The notes: generated by a model from the letters alone, not told the origin. Numbered from the stretch's first letter, positions 41,752 through 51,168 are shown. The stretch is 64,000 bases of DNA from Actinoalloteichus hoggarensis (GCF_002234535.1 NZ_CP022521.1:4712001-4776000), one strand, 5' to 3'. A program made the numbers and translations.

Positions 41752-44592
41752 TCACGATGGCGGAAATGAAGGGTGCACTCCGAGATCCGAGTACTCGAGG
41801 TGGCGACCACCGACCTGGCACGTCCACTGTTCACCTACTTGGCGCATCACCAGGACAGCGAGTCGCCTCAAAGTCGGGTGATCGGCCCAACCTGCCGGAA
41901 CTTCGTCGTCCGTGCGGCCCGCCAGCCAAGGACCGGGCAGCGGAACGACATGACTCATGATCGAGGCGAGTTGTTGCGTCGACAACTTACCGCCATGCGC
42001 CATGGGCACGGGAAAATCGACATCGGGGCGCAACGAGGTCGTTCCGTCCGGCTGAACGAAGACACAGACCGCGCGCTCCGAGTCGGCACCCAGTCGGGTG
42101 GTGATCAGTCCTTCGTCGACCGTGTCCCCGTCGTTGCTCAGACGAGCCAGGTCCACCACGTCCTCAGGAGGCGGGATCGCGGTGAGACGGGAGAGTTGTT
42201 CCTCCGCCATGGTCTGAGCTTGATGTTCCACATCCGCGGCATACTGCTGAACTCGGGCGGCCTCGTCCAGCCGAGACCCGAAATCCTCGGCGTAGACCTC
42301 GTCGACCAACCGTTGAACATCCTCAGGGACCGAGATCCCCGTGTCGAGATTCTCACCGAGCAGGACGGACGTCCGTCGCAGCAGCGACTCGGAATAGACC
42401 GCTCCCCAACTGCGCGGCACGACGAAGACACCCTGCTCATTCCTCGGCTCGAGAACGACAAGACGCGGTCCCCCTGCCATGCCCGGCGCTCGGTCCGCTC
42501 GGTCGTGCCGATGACAGCGACCGGCCCGTTGTAAGAGCTGCGCCAACGGCGCGAGGTCGCTGATGACGAGGTCGACGTCCAGGTCCAGGGACTGTTCGAC
42601 GATCGACGTCGCGATCAGCACCGAAGGACGAGGCCGGCCAGGAGTGCGCCGGTCAGTTCCAGGCTTGCCGAAGCAACGCTCCACTGCCTCGGTGATCTCG
42701 GACCGACGGAAAGCCGGATACCGAGAGTGCAGCAACCGGAGATCCTCGGCAGCGACACGACCGCTCAACCGCGCCCGCAGGAACCGGAACGTGCGCTGCG
42801 ACTCCTCCACCGTCGCGCAACACACCAGGACACACCCGCCCGACTCGATCGCAGGCACCAACGCGTCTACCAACGCCGCGCGCCGGGACCCACGGGCCGG
42901 CTCGCGATCATCGGGCGCCGCCGGATCCCACGTCACCGCGCGAACGTCCAGACGCAACCGACGCGGCCGCGCGGTCTCCACCGCACGCGCCGCAGAGACA
43001 TCACCCGAGGAGCCGTCCACGAACAACCATCCGGGATACCGCGGCTGCACAGCCTGCGGCTCCCGGAAACCACACCCTCGACGGTAGGCTTCCACCAAGG
43101 ACGTCGCGGTCTTCCCCGCGAGGGTGGCCGACAACAGCACCACCGACGCCCCCATGGCGCCCAGCCACTCCAACAGCCGCACCAGCAGACTGTGCATCCA
43201 CGGGCCGTAAGCGTGCGCCTCGTCCACGACGAAGACCTTGTTCGACAGCCCGAACAACCGAAGCGCGTTGTGCCGCACCGGCAGCACACCCGTCAACGCC
43301 TGATCGATCGTGCCGACCGACAACGGCGCCAGAATCCCACGCTCCCCGGTCCGCAACCACCGACCGGCATCCCACCGTGTCACCGAGTCCTCCGAGACGA
43401 CCGCCCCGACCCCGCCTTTCGACGTCTGCTTCCAGGCACTCAACCACGCCATGCTGTGCAAGAGCGTCAACGCCTTCGGACCCCGAACCGAATCTCCAGA
43501 GAAGGCGGCGACGCGCCCGAGCATCGCATCCGCGGTCGCCATCGTCGGCAGAGCGAAATACATCCCGCTCGCACCCACCGCCCGAGCCAGCAACGACACC
43601 GCATGCAGCGCGGCCTCGGTCTTCCCGTCCCCAGTAGGCGCCGTGATCAGCAACAGCCCCTGACCCCGCACCAAAGACGGCAACTCCTGCGCCAGGCTCC
43701 GCTGCAGAGCGTTCGGCTGCGCGATATGCGGAAACTGACTAGTGAACGCGCGCCTCGCGTAGGAGACCCGCCCCAACCTCGCCGCAGCCAACACCGCCGG
43801 CGCTTCCTCCCGAGCCCGACGCCCATGCGCCCGCAACTCCGTATCGTCGGCCCGCCAGTCGGCCGGAGGCATCCGTGCCTCGATCAGGCGCTCCTGACTG
43901 GACAGCCAATCGGCGACGACGACCAACCCCGCCACCACGACCGCCACATCACCCGGCAACGGAGCAGCAGGCGCCTCCGACGACCGTGTCAACCGCCGCA
44001 GAACTCCGGCGTGCGCCCGCCGCTGCTCCCCCCAACCCCGCCTGCCCAACCCCGGCTGAACGGCTTCCCCCGCCGCAAGCAGACGCGGCTTCGGCACCTG
44101 ATGAAAACAGCCATGGTGACCTCCGAGGAGCTGAGCGATCTGATGATGAACAGACTCCCGCAACGGCTTCGACACCGGGTAACCGAAGCCCGGCAACAAT
44201 TCCGCCAGAACCCACTGCGTGGCGAGATCATGCTGAAGACTCTCCCGCTCAGCCCCGGCGCTCGCCGAGTAGTCGCCACTGGCTTCCAACCGAAGGTAAG
44301 ACGGGCGATGCATCACTACGAACGGCGGCGTGATCTTACCGATGTCATGGAGACCTGCCCAGAAAGAGACCAGCCGCCTCATGACGGCAACCGACACACC
44401 CGCACGATCCGCCAACCGCCGACGGAAAGCCCTCGACAACACGGCATCCCACAGCGCTCCCGCCATCACCGCCGTGTCGAGAAGGTGACACACGACCGGG
44501 TAGGGCCTGGACAGGCCCTTCTCCTTACCCCACAACCGGGCGTCCAGCTGGCAACCACTCACATCAGCATGCACAGAGTCATCAAACGACAC
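41752..44592 (-). CDS. cas3: Cas3 nuclease-helicase (type I-E)
   Basis: 946 residues from a GTG. The N-terminal HD nuclease has a first His (CHLLDTA, about 36), GLHDIGK with His82-Asp83 and later HH and HHGCFH metal ligands (about 148-180). The SF2 helicase has Walker A TAPTGDGKTEA (about 305-315), the Walker B box DEAH in VVDEAHAYG (about 455), LLSATLAGKT, and the motif VI region QLLQRAGRCHRH. A C-terminal domain completes the protein. Cas3 is recruited by Cse1 and degrades the displaced strand of target DNA. No ribosome binding site is seen before the GTG; the message may be leaderless or start near the palindrome CTACGTAG (44594-44601). All catalytic motifs are present. Confidence 0.95.
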   Translation of the reverse strand: MSFDDSVHADVSGCQLDARLWGKEKGLSRPYPVVCHLLDTAVMAGALWDAVLSRAFRRRLADRAGVSVAVMRRLVSFWAGLHDIGKITPPFVVMHRPSYLRLEASGDYSASAGAERESLQHDLATQWVLAELLPGFGYPVSKPLRESVHHQIAQLLGGHHGCFHQVPKPRLLAAGEAVQPGLGRRGWGEQRRAHAGVLRRLTRSSEAPAAPLPGDVAVVVAGLVVVADWLSSQERLIEARMPPADWRADDTELRAHGRRAREEAPAVLAAARLGRVSYARRAFTSQFPHIAQPNALQRSLAQELPSLVRGQGLLLITAPTGDGKTEAALHAVSLLARAVGASGMYFALPTMATADAMLGRVAAFSGDSVRGPKALTLLHSMAWLSAWKQTSKGGVGAVVSEDSVTRWDAGRWLRTGERGILAPLSVGTIDQALTGVLPVRHNALRLFGLSNKVFVVDEAHAYGPWMHSLLVRLLEWLGAMGASVVLLSATLAGKTATSLVEAYRRGCGFREPQAVQPRYPGWLFVDGSSGDVSAARAVETARPRRLRLDVRAVTWDPAAPDDREPARGSRRAALVDALVPAIESGGCVLVCCATVEESQRTFRFLRARLSGRVAAEDLRLLHSRYPAFRRSEITEAVERCFGKPGTDRRTPGRPRPSVLIATSIVEQSLDLDVDLVISDLAPLAQLLQRAGRCHRHDRADRAPGMAGGPRLVVLEPRNEQGVFVVPRSWGAVYSESLLRRTSVLLGENLDTGISVPEDVQRLVDEVYAEDFGSRLDEAARVQQYAADVEHQAQTMAEEQLSRLTAIPPPEDVVDLARLSNDGDTVDEGLITTRLGADSERAVCVFVQPDGTTSLRPDVDFPVPMAHGGKLSTQQLASIMSHVVPLPGPWLAGRTDDEVPAGWADHPTLRRLAVLVMRQVGEQWTCQVGGRHLEYSDLGVHPSFPPS

Positions 44593-44853
44593 GCTACGTA
44601 GTAGATCAGCGGCCCCCGACAGGATCGTCGCTCAGATAGGCCACTGTCGATACAACTGCGAGTTCTCCCAGGTCATCGCCTTACAACGTCCACGCGCTGT
44701 TTTCTAGCTTGCCTCCATCCAGCTCACGCGAGGCGAGACGCAGATCCGTTACGCCGCTCAATCGGTGCGGACTCCCACCCCCACAGCGTCAGGATCAGGT
44801 CAGCGCTCACGTGGCGGAACACGTCGAGGTACGCAGACGAGCCGATGAGGAGT
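44593..44853. other. Gap between cas3 and array 2
   Basis: About 260 bases between the cas3 start and the worn end of array 2. It must contain the cas3 promoter. The 8-base palindrome CTACGTAG at 44594-44601, immediately upstream of the start codon, is the only structure I notice. Confidence 0.4.
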
Positions 44854-47012
44854 CAGCCCATCTGAGCTCGTGTGGAGCGGACACACCTCTACGCCAGGCG
44901 GACCGCAGAACTCACGGCTCACCTCCGCTCGCGCAGAGCGCACGTGCGGATGGCGTCCTTCATGCCCGCGACGTTCGGCTCACCTCCGCTTGCGCGGAGC
45001 GCACAGCCAGCCGGCCCGTTCGAGGGTTCGCAGCATCGGCTCACCTCCGCTTGCGCGGAGCGCACCCTGCCCGCCCTGTCCGGAGTTGGACGGCTCACGG
45101 CTCACCTCCGCTTGCGCGGAGCGCACAAGGGGTGTCGCGCAACCTGGCGATCACGCGGCGGCTCACCTCCGCTTGCGCGGAGCGCACGGCCTTCCCTCGG
45201 CGGGTCGCCTCGTCGAGGCGGGCTCACCTCCGCTTGCGCGGAGCGCACCGCCCGGCTGGTGGGACGGCGAAGCCCGCCGGCGGCTCACCTCCGCTTGCGC
45301 GGAGCGCACTCCAGGAACCCGGTGATCCGGCCGATCTCGGACGGCTCACCTCCGCTTGCGCGGAGCGCACATCCCGACCACACCTCCGTCCGCAGCGCGT
45401 TCCGGCTCACCTCCGCTTGCGCGGAGCGCACCGCGCCAGGGCGGTGCCGACGTCGTGATGGACCGGCTCACCTCCGCTTGCGCGGAGCGCACAGCCGGTT
45501 CTGGACGTCGATCCCGGCGTCGAACGGCTCACCTCCGCTTGCGCGGAGCGCACGGCGCACGGTCAAGGCCCGGTCCGCGTGTTGGCGGCTCACCTCCGCT
45601 TGCGCGGAGCGCACACCCCGGCCCACCCATGATCATGCCCGCCGGTCGGCTCACCTCCGCTTGCGCGGAGCGCACTTCTTGAAGACGTCCTTCGTGGGCT
45701 CCTGGATCGGCTCACCTCCGCTTGCGCGGAGCGCACTCACACGCCGCACCATCCGTGGTGACGTCAACCGGCTCACCTCCGCTTCCGCGGAGCGCACCTG
45801 CGCCCACCTGATCGCCGCGGCCTCCGGGTCCGGCTCACCTCCGCTTGCGCGGAGCGCACCGGATGCGTTCCAGCTCGGCCGCATGTCGCGTCGGCTCACC
45901 TCCGCTTGCGCGGAGCGCACGCCTGGACCTGGTCGTGATCGACTACCTGCAGCGGCTCACCTCCGCTTGCGCGGAGCGCACCGGAGCGCCTCGGGTGGGC
46001 GGAGCCCGTCGGCCGGCTCACCTCCGCTTGCGCGGAGCGCACCCCACCAGCTCATCGAGCAGCATCCGGGGCGTCGGCTCACCTCCGCTTGCGCGGAGCG
46101 CACGTGGCGGCGAGGTCGCCCACCGCGGCCGCCGTCGGCTCACCTCCGCTTGCGCGGAGCGCACAGGGCCATGACTAGGGCGACGACCGCATCGATCGGC
46201 TCACCTCCGCTTGCGCGGAGCGCACCTGCCCTGGAGTCCGAGCGCTGGCCGCGGCTCACCTCCGCTTGCGCGGAGCGCACATCGAGGGGTGGGTGTGGGA
46301 CCGCATCACGCACGGCTCACCTCCGCTTGCGCGGAGCGCACGCAGCGCCAGCTCCCCGGCCTGCGGAGGCCATCGGCTCACCTCCGCTTGCGCGGAGCGC
46401 ACGCCGAGCGCGGCCGCAAAATCCAACCCCCGGCCGGCTCACCTCCGCTTGCGCGGAGCGCACCCTCCCGCGAAGGAGACCCCATGTCCGTGACCCGGCT
46501 CACCTCCGCTTGCGCGGAGCGCACCGGGGTCGACGAACACGAACAGCGTGCTGGTGCGGCTCACCTCCGCTTGCGCGGAGCGCACTCGACGGTGGTGGCG
46601 ATGATCGTGCGGCGCAACGGCTCACCTCCGCTTGCGCGGAGCGCACCCCTCACGCCGCAACGCCGCCGCGAAGGCGACCGGCTCACCTCCGCTTGCGCGG
46701 AGCGCACGAGCTGGTGGCCGCGGTGGTGGCCGGTGCCACCGGCTCACCTCCGCTTGCGCGGAGCGCACCAAGGGTGTCAGGAGCCCGAGTTCGACCATGG
46801 CGGCTCACCTCCGCTTGCGCGGAGCGCACTTCGCGAAGCGCCGCCTGCGCGAACGTCTCACCGGCTCACCTCCGCTTGCGCGGAGCGCACTTCTGTATCC
46901 ACCGGGCGCGGTATCCGTGCGGCGGCTCACCTCCGCTTGCGCGGAGCGCACATCAACTCGAGGGCGACACCACCCGGTTCCGCCGGCTCACCTCCGCTTG
47001 CGCGGAGCGCAC
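44854..47012 (-). CRISPR. Type I-E CRISPR array 2 (35 clear repeats plus one degenerate)
   Basis: On the - strand the 29-base repeat begins GTGCGCTCCGCGCAA and ends GCGGAGGTGAGCCG, differing from array 1 only at base 3 (G for C). Clear repeats run from 44915 to 47012; the unit at 44854-44882, exactly 61 bases before the first, matches at about 20 of 29 bases and is the worn terminal repeat. Repeats at 44915 and 45769 also carry changes. Spacers are 32 bases, except 33 at a few and one of only 26 (46226-46251). Leader and youngest spacers are at the right. The array is transcribed leftward, toward cas3. Confidence 0.95.
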
Positions 47013-47060
47013 CCTTGCCGACCTGCACCTCTTCTACCACGTGACCAATTCGTAATGTCC
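47013..47060 (-). promoter_or_regulatory. CRISPR leader of array 2
   Basis: Read on the - strand this contains AATTGG (47045-47050), GTAGAAGA (47030-47037) and GTGCAGGTCGG (47018-47028), five bases from the first repeat. The blocks, order and distances match the leader of array 1, so both arrays are likely served by the same Cas1-Cas2 and promoter type. Confidence 0.75.
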
Positions 47061-47342
47061 TGTCAGTGCGGTTTCGGGAAGTCGCAGATCGTACTGCAGA
47101 CAGATCAAGACACTCTCCGATTGATCGCCAAAGTGACAGCGCGAACGCCCACCAGACTCCACCTTAACCAGGTGGGAGTCGACGCAGACAGGAGCGGAAC
47201 CGGTACCTGTGGGAGCGGTCATCTGGGAGCAGGCTGGGAGCCGCAGTGCCCTCACAGCCACACCCAACTGCGCTGAACCGTGTCGAACGGCGCCCACTGA
47301 CCTACGGTTTCTCTGTTTCCGCAGGTCAGCGGGCACGGCCGC

Positions 47343-47392
47343 TTACCTTGACACGGTAGAGGTCACAGGTTCAATCCCTGTATCGCCCACCA
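47343..47392 (+). other. 3' part of tRNA-Val(GAC): probable attachment-site scar
   Basis: Bases 47343-47392 form the anticodon arm (stem TTACC/GGTAG, loop TTGACAC, anticodon GAC at 47350-47352), a 5-base variable loop, a perfect T-arm (ACAGG/CCTGT, loop TTCAATC) and the 3' acceptor strand ATCGCCC with ACCA. The matching 5' acceptor strand GGGCGAT is absent upstream; a D-arm-like GGTC...GGCC at 47324-47340 is degenerate. A functional tRNA is therefore unlikely. Such 3' tRNA duplicates mark the ends of integrated elements, and a recombinase remnant lies 37 bases away. Confidence 0.75.
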
Positions 47393-47428
47393 GTTATACA
47401 CACTGGTCAGATGCCCCGTCGGTGATCA

Positions 47429-48016
47429 TCACCGGCGGGGTTCTCTGCGTTGGTGGGAGCATTCTGGGAGCAACCGATCATGGTGTGATTCTGCTCTCGG
47501 TATGTGTTCTGGGGAGTCGGACTCGGTAGTGCTCACCGTGGATCGCTCCCACCGTCGCTGAAGTCCGACGAGCATCCGGTCGATCATGTCCTGCGTCACA
47601 TGCGAGTAGATCCCCGCGACGCCGCGCATCCGATGCCCGAGCCGCTCGTGTTGCAGAACCTCGGGAACGGCGTCCTCAAGGAGCCACGTCTTGTGTGTGT
47701 GCCGCAGATCATGGAAGCGGAATCCGGGCAACAGCGGCGCCCATCCGCGCCGAGGAAGCCCCGCCACGGCAGGGACCCAGAACCGATCGCGGAAGTTCGA
47801 CCTCCGCAGCACACCCCCGTCGGCCCCGGTGAACACATGCTCATGGTCCTGCTCGCCTCGATGGGTGCGAAGGGAATCACGTAGGAACGGTGGCAGATGC
47901 ACCAGGCGCACCGACGCAGGTTTCTTCGGCGGGCCCAGCTCCACATGACCGCCGATCTCGTGCAGGGCCCCGGAACGCGCATCCACCCGGATGGTGCCCG
48001 CGGCCACCGTCCGACA
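47429..48016 (-). pseudogene. Tyrosine recombinase (integrase), C-terminal catalytic remnant
   Basis: Homology begins at CRTVAAGTIRV, the beta strands after the first catalytic Arg, and continues with the Lys-bearing hairpin GPPKKPASVRLVHLP, FHDLRHTHKTWLLE (His-x-x-Arg box), LQHERLGHRMRGVAGIYSH (second His and the Tyr nucleophile). The N-terminal DNA-binding domains and the first active-site Arg are missing, so it cannot recombine. The gene points toward the tRNA-Val scar, the usual orientation of an element integrase. Upstream of the junction the sequence changes to a Hint-domain fragment. It may come from the element at the left or from another one. Confidence 0.8.
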
Positions 48017-48066
48017 TCGGCGGTCCAGAACGGATGTCCGTCGGTGGCCGCCACCGACCCCGCTTC
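48010..48066 (-). pseudogene. Hint-domain fragment abutting the integrase remnant
   Basis: In the frame next to that of the integrase, about 19 codons read EAGSVAATDGHPFWTADVG, matching GSVVATDGHPFWAANLD of the Hint protein at 48801-49560. Homology stops where the integrase begins. It shows a recombination junction between a toxin gene copy and an integrase gene. Confidence 0.6.
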
Positions 48067-48202
48067 GGCGCAAGTCCAGTAATGTCGTGACCAAGCTCGA
48101 ACGGGACGCAACGGCGGTTGTAACACCCACTAGCCCGGCTCCGATACCCGGAGCGCGTATAGCTAACTTACTCCAAGTGCTACCGATTTCATGCCTGATG
48201 CC

Positions 48203-48466
48203 TCACGAAGAATCAGTCTTACCACGGAATGGACTGTTTAACCGGGCACGGATTTGTGCTGCCTCGGCACGTGCAGCAGCTGCTTGATTGGCGGCCTGTT
48301 GTTGATCCTCTGGGTAGATCAAGAGTTCAGACAATAGATCTAACGCACATGCCATCTGATCGCGCCAAGCCGCAAAGGACTCCGTATCATGCCGCCCAAC
48401 CGGCTTCTGAGAGCCAACCTTTCCCAATCTCCGTAGCGCAGTACGCAATTCGGAGGATATTCTCAT
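48203..48466 (-). CDS. Small helical hypothetical protein
   Basis: 87 residues from the ATG at 48466 (a GTG at 48478 would add four). Sequence ELRTALRRLGKVGSQKPVGR, WRDQMACALDLLSELLIYPED and a Gln/Ala-rich helix QQQAANQAAAARAEAAQIRA suggest two or three helices with a coiled-coil end. No family recognised. It lies in an AT-richer block (about 48140-48790), unlike the rest of the window, consistent with acquired DNA. Confidence 0.5.
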   Translation of the reverse strand: MRISSELRTALRRLGKVGSQKPVGRHDTESFAAWRDQMACALDLLSELLIYPEDQQQAANQAAAARAEAAQIRARLNSPFRGKTDSS

Positions 48467-48800
48467 TTTTTCACCCACGTGCGCCGATGGAGGGCAGAAA
48501 ACGCTGACATGCAGGACACGGCCCGATTAATTCACCATGATCATCGAGGGGGGAATGATCCCCCTCGCACCTCCACCGATCTTCACCGAATCGAAACTCG
48601 AACCCTCCAGGGGGATTCCCGACCGTTCGGATTGATCGGCACACCCGACTTCTCCGCAACCACCATGGTGTTCAGTTCTTGCTACCGCGCTTGCCGTTTC
48701 TGGAGGCATTGAGCCCGTGCGTGTCCTCCGTGCAGGAAAACCTGACATGATTTCCGTCGCCCGAAGTCATCTTCGTAGCAACATTAGGACGTCTTTCCGG
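48467..48800. other. Gene-free, AT-richer block
   Basis: About 330 bases with no supported gene. It contains a perfect inverted repeat at 48545-48567 and otherwise nothing I recognise. Confidence 0.45.
48545..48567. repeat. Perfect 8-bp inverted repeat
   Basis: CGAGGGGG (48545-48552) pairs with CCCCCTCG (48560-48567) across a 7-base loop. It may be a terminator or a protein-binding site of the mobile debris region. Confidence 0.5.
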
Positions 48801-49560
48801 TCACACCATCAGCGCCTCGTCTGCGAAGTCGAGTAGGTCATCGGATGCTTCACCGCAGTTGTGTACGAGTACCGGTGTGTCGCCGGTTTCCACATAGTAG
48901 GTGTGGAGTCCGTCGACAGTGAGGTTGTAGACGCGGCGGACCTGAGTCCAGGTTCGTGTTCCGCCGACTTCGGCCGGGCGGTGGTCGGCGGTCTCGAACT
49001 CGTGACCCGGTTCTAGGTCGCTGGCATCGACCCAGCGGTCGAGATTGGCGGCCCAGAAGGGGTGGCCGTCGGTGGCGACCACCGACCCCACCGCGGAACC
49101 ATCGCCCCCACTGACGATGTCGATCTCGACGAGGTCCTTCACACCGTCGCCGACGATCAACGCCGTCACCCGACGCGGCCCGGACTCCCCCGTGGTCGGG
49201 TCGGTGGCCAGGACCTCGTCGCCCAGGCGGACGTCCTCGATCGCCGTCGACGTCCCGTCGGCCATGACCACGCGGGTACCGGCGACGAAACTGTTCCCGA
49301 CAACACACGACCCCGTCGATTCCCGCGCACCCCGACCCGCCGCCGCCGTATCCGCCCCGCCACGACCACCCGCCGAGGTCGGGACCGCATTCCTTGCTGA
49401 CGGCGAACACCGGTTTGAGCACCGCATCCGGCACCGCCATCGGCACCGTCGCGCGGTATGCGCCGCAGCATCGGCTGCCACCTGACGTGCCGCGACCATC
49501 CGCGCATGCCGCGGCCGCTTCGGCGGCTGCCCGCTGCGCGGCGGTGGGGCCGCCCACGTG
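48801..49560 (-). pseudogene. Polymorphic-toxin Hint domain, truncated and frameshifted
   Basis: NSFVAGTRVVMADGTSTAIEDV, LGDEVLATDPTTGE, VVATDGHPFWAANLDRW and HTYYVETGDTPVLVHNC form a complete Hint (hedgehog/intein-type) autoprocessing domain as found before toxin tips of RHS/polymorphic toxins. After VHNC only 17 residues (GEASDDLLDFADEALMV) remain, so the toxin is gone. Upstream the Ala-rich pre-Hint segment (TAAQRAAAEAAAACADGRG) and KECGPDLGGW lie in another frame, and no RHS repeats are found. It is the leftover of a toxin gene. Confidence 0.75.
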
Positions 49561-49747
49561 TGACGAGATCGCTCGAGGATCCTTGTCCGATGGATCTCGC
49601 GGCCGGTATGCCCGCCGTCGTCCCCAGCGACGTCCTGGGCGAGCACCGACCAGCAGCCCATGGGAACCACGATGCCGACAACAGTCGACCGCCTAGGTCC
49701 GAGAGGATCGTCCGCCGTGCCCCGCGGCCCCCGGCTCCGTCGGCGGG

Positions 49748-50293
49748 TCAGCCGGGCGCGACCGGGGACCACACACCGAACCACTGCTCGGCGCCGTATG
49801 CCTGGAACCTCTCCACCTCGGTGAATCCCAGCTTCGCCGCGACGCGCATCGCACGTTCGTTGGCGGACTGGGTGCAGAGCACCACCCGCTCGCCGGGAAG
49901 AGCGTCGGCGAACCAGCCGAGCACCGCTCTGCACGCCTCGGCAGCGTATCCGCGTCCCCACGCCTCCGGGAGGAACAGGTAGCCGAGCTCGGCCTCCCCG
50001 GCATCCGGACGGGCCGGGCCGGGGCTCGCCGCGTCGCGCCGATCGAGCGTGATCATCCCGACCATCGCTCCGTCACACTCGACCACGAAGAAGCCGGGGC
50101 GCCGCCCGGGTACCTCAGGCACCGTGCGCTCAAGCTCGTCACGCGGTCGAGCACCACCGACGTAGGTGCCCACCTCTGGCGAGGCGAACAGCTCGATGAC
50201 CGCCGCACGGTCCCGGGCCTCGGATTCGCGGAGTACCAACCGCTCGGTCCGGATCGGGGCAGGCGGCCAGGCGACGGGTCCGAGATCAGGCAT
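49748..50293 (-). CDS. GNAT-family acetyltransferase (RimJ/RimL-like)
   Basis: 181 residues from the ATG at 50293 (no clear ribosome binding site; a TTG at 50302 is the alternative). It opens IRTERLVLRESEARDRAAVIELF, the usual start of RimJ/RimL-type acetyltransferases, then GMITLDRRD, the acetyl-CoA loop LPEAWGRGYAAEACRAVLGWF and NERAMRVAAKLGFTEVERF. It transfers acetyl from acetyl-CoA to an amino group; the substrate is unknown (ribosomal protein, antibiotic or small amine). It stands alone next to the mobile debris. Confidence 0.85.
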   Translation of the reverse strand: MPDLGPVAWPPAPIRTERLVLRESEARDRAAVIELFASPEVGTYVGGARPRDELERTVPEVPGRRPGFFVVECDGAMVGMITLDRRDAASPGPARPDAGEAELGYLFLPEAWGRGYAAEACRAVLGWFADALPGERVVLCTQSANERAMRVAAKLGFTEVERFQAYGAEQWFGVWSPVAPG

Positions 50294-51168
50294 GGTGGTC
50301 AACGTATCGGATGTTCTTCCGGGCGGGCGGGCTCCGACGCCCCAACGGCGGCAGCGTCAGACCCCGGCCCGATCGGGATGTCCGTGTCCGTGCATCGTTC
50401 GACATCGTGATCGACCGAGTGCCCCGCGGGTTCCGCCTGCCCGTGTCCACCAGTACGACGGCGCCCCTGTTCCGCAGGGTCCGTGTTCGGCACCAGGCCG
50501 ATCTCGCCGACGTACTCGACCTGGTCGGCCTGCCCACGGCAGAGACTCACGAACACGCCGCCGAACGATCTGCCGACACTCGATCAGAATTCACGATGCT
50601 GAAGACATCGTCTCCGCTCGGCGGGCGTGGCCGTGGGTGTGTCAGGACATGCTCCGGGTCTACTTCCACGAAGGGCGTCGAGCGTTCCGCCACCTGATCA
50701 AGACCGGCCCCGCCGCCGAAGGCTTCTGTCGACCCTGCTCCTACGGCGGTCTCCAGGACGCCACGCTGAGCCGCGCCGTGATCGAGTCGCCGACATGCGC
50801 CCGGAACCGGGGATCCTCGCTGCGGCGGGTTCGGTCCCGCAGGAGGCATCCGTTCGGCTCGCATCGCTCGAGCCACGTCCCGGGCGGCGCGCCGCCCGCG
50901 GCCTGGGGACGACGGCCGGACGCATGTCCGCGGTCGACGGCCTACTCGAGTCGCGGTCGCGGCGCGGAATCACCCTGTGCGCGGTCATCGATCACGCCGG
51001 GCGGGTTGTGCACCGCTTCGGTCCTGTCGTCGCGGACCGCCCGGGTTCCGCAGACGGCTCCGGCCGCCCGTCCCATGCCGAGATCGATCGACGACGTCGC
51101 TCGCGCGCCGAACCAGCCGGCCTCGTGCATGACGACGGGGCGCCGCTCGCCGGCACTCGCGGCCCGTA
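50294..51168. other. Long gene-free stretch
   Basis: About 870 bases without a gene I can support. Several long open frames exist on both strands but have Arg/Pro/Ser-rich translations, no recognisable motif and no good start. It may hold a decayed gene. Confidence 0.45.

Noticed and set aside
44594-44606. CTACGTAGTAG before cas3 as another copy of the TACTAC element
   Set aside because: It contains one TACTAC on the - strand but has no phased second copy, so chance is enough to explain it.
44872-47055. Open frame of more than 700 codons through array 2
   Set aside because: Same cause as in array 1; the peptide repeats follow the CRISPR period and no start or ribosome binding site is present.
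47315-47392. An intact tRNA-Val gene
   Set aside because: The 5' acceptor strand GGGCGAT is absent and the D-arm has an extra base, so the cloverleaf does not close.
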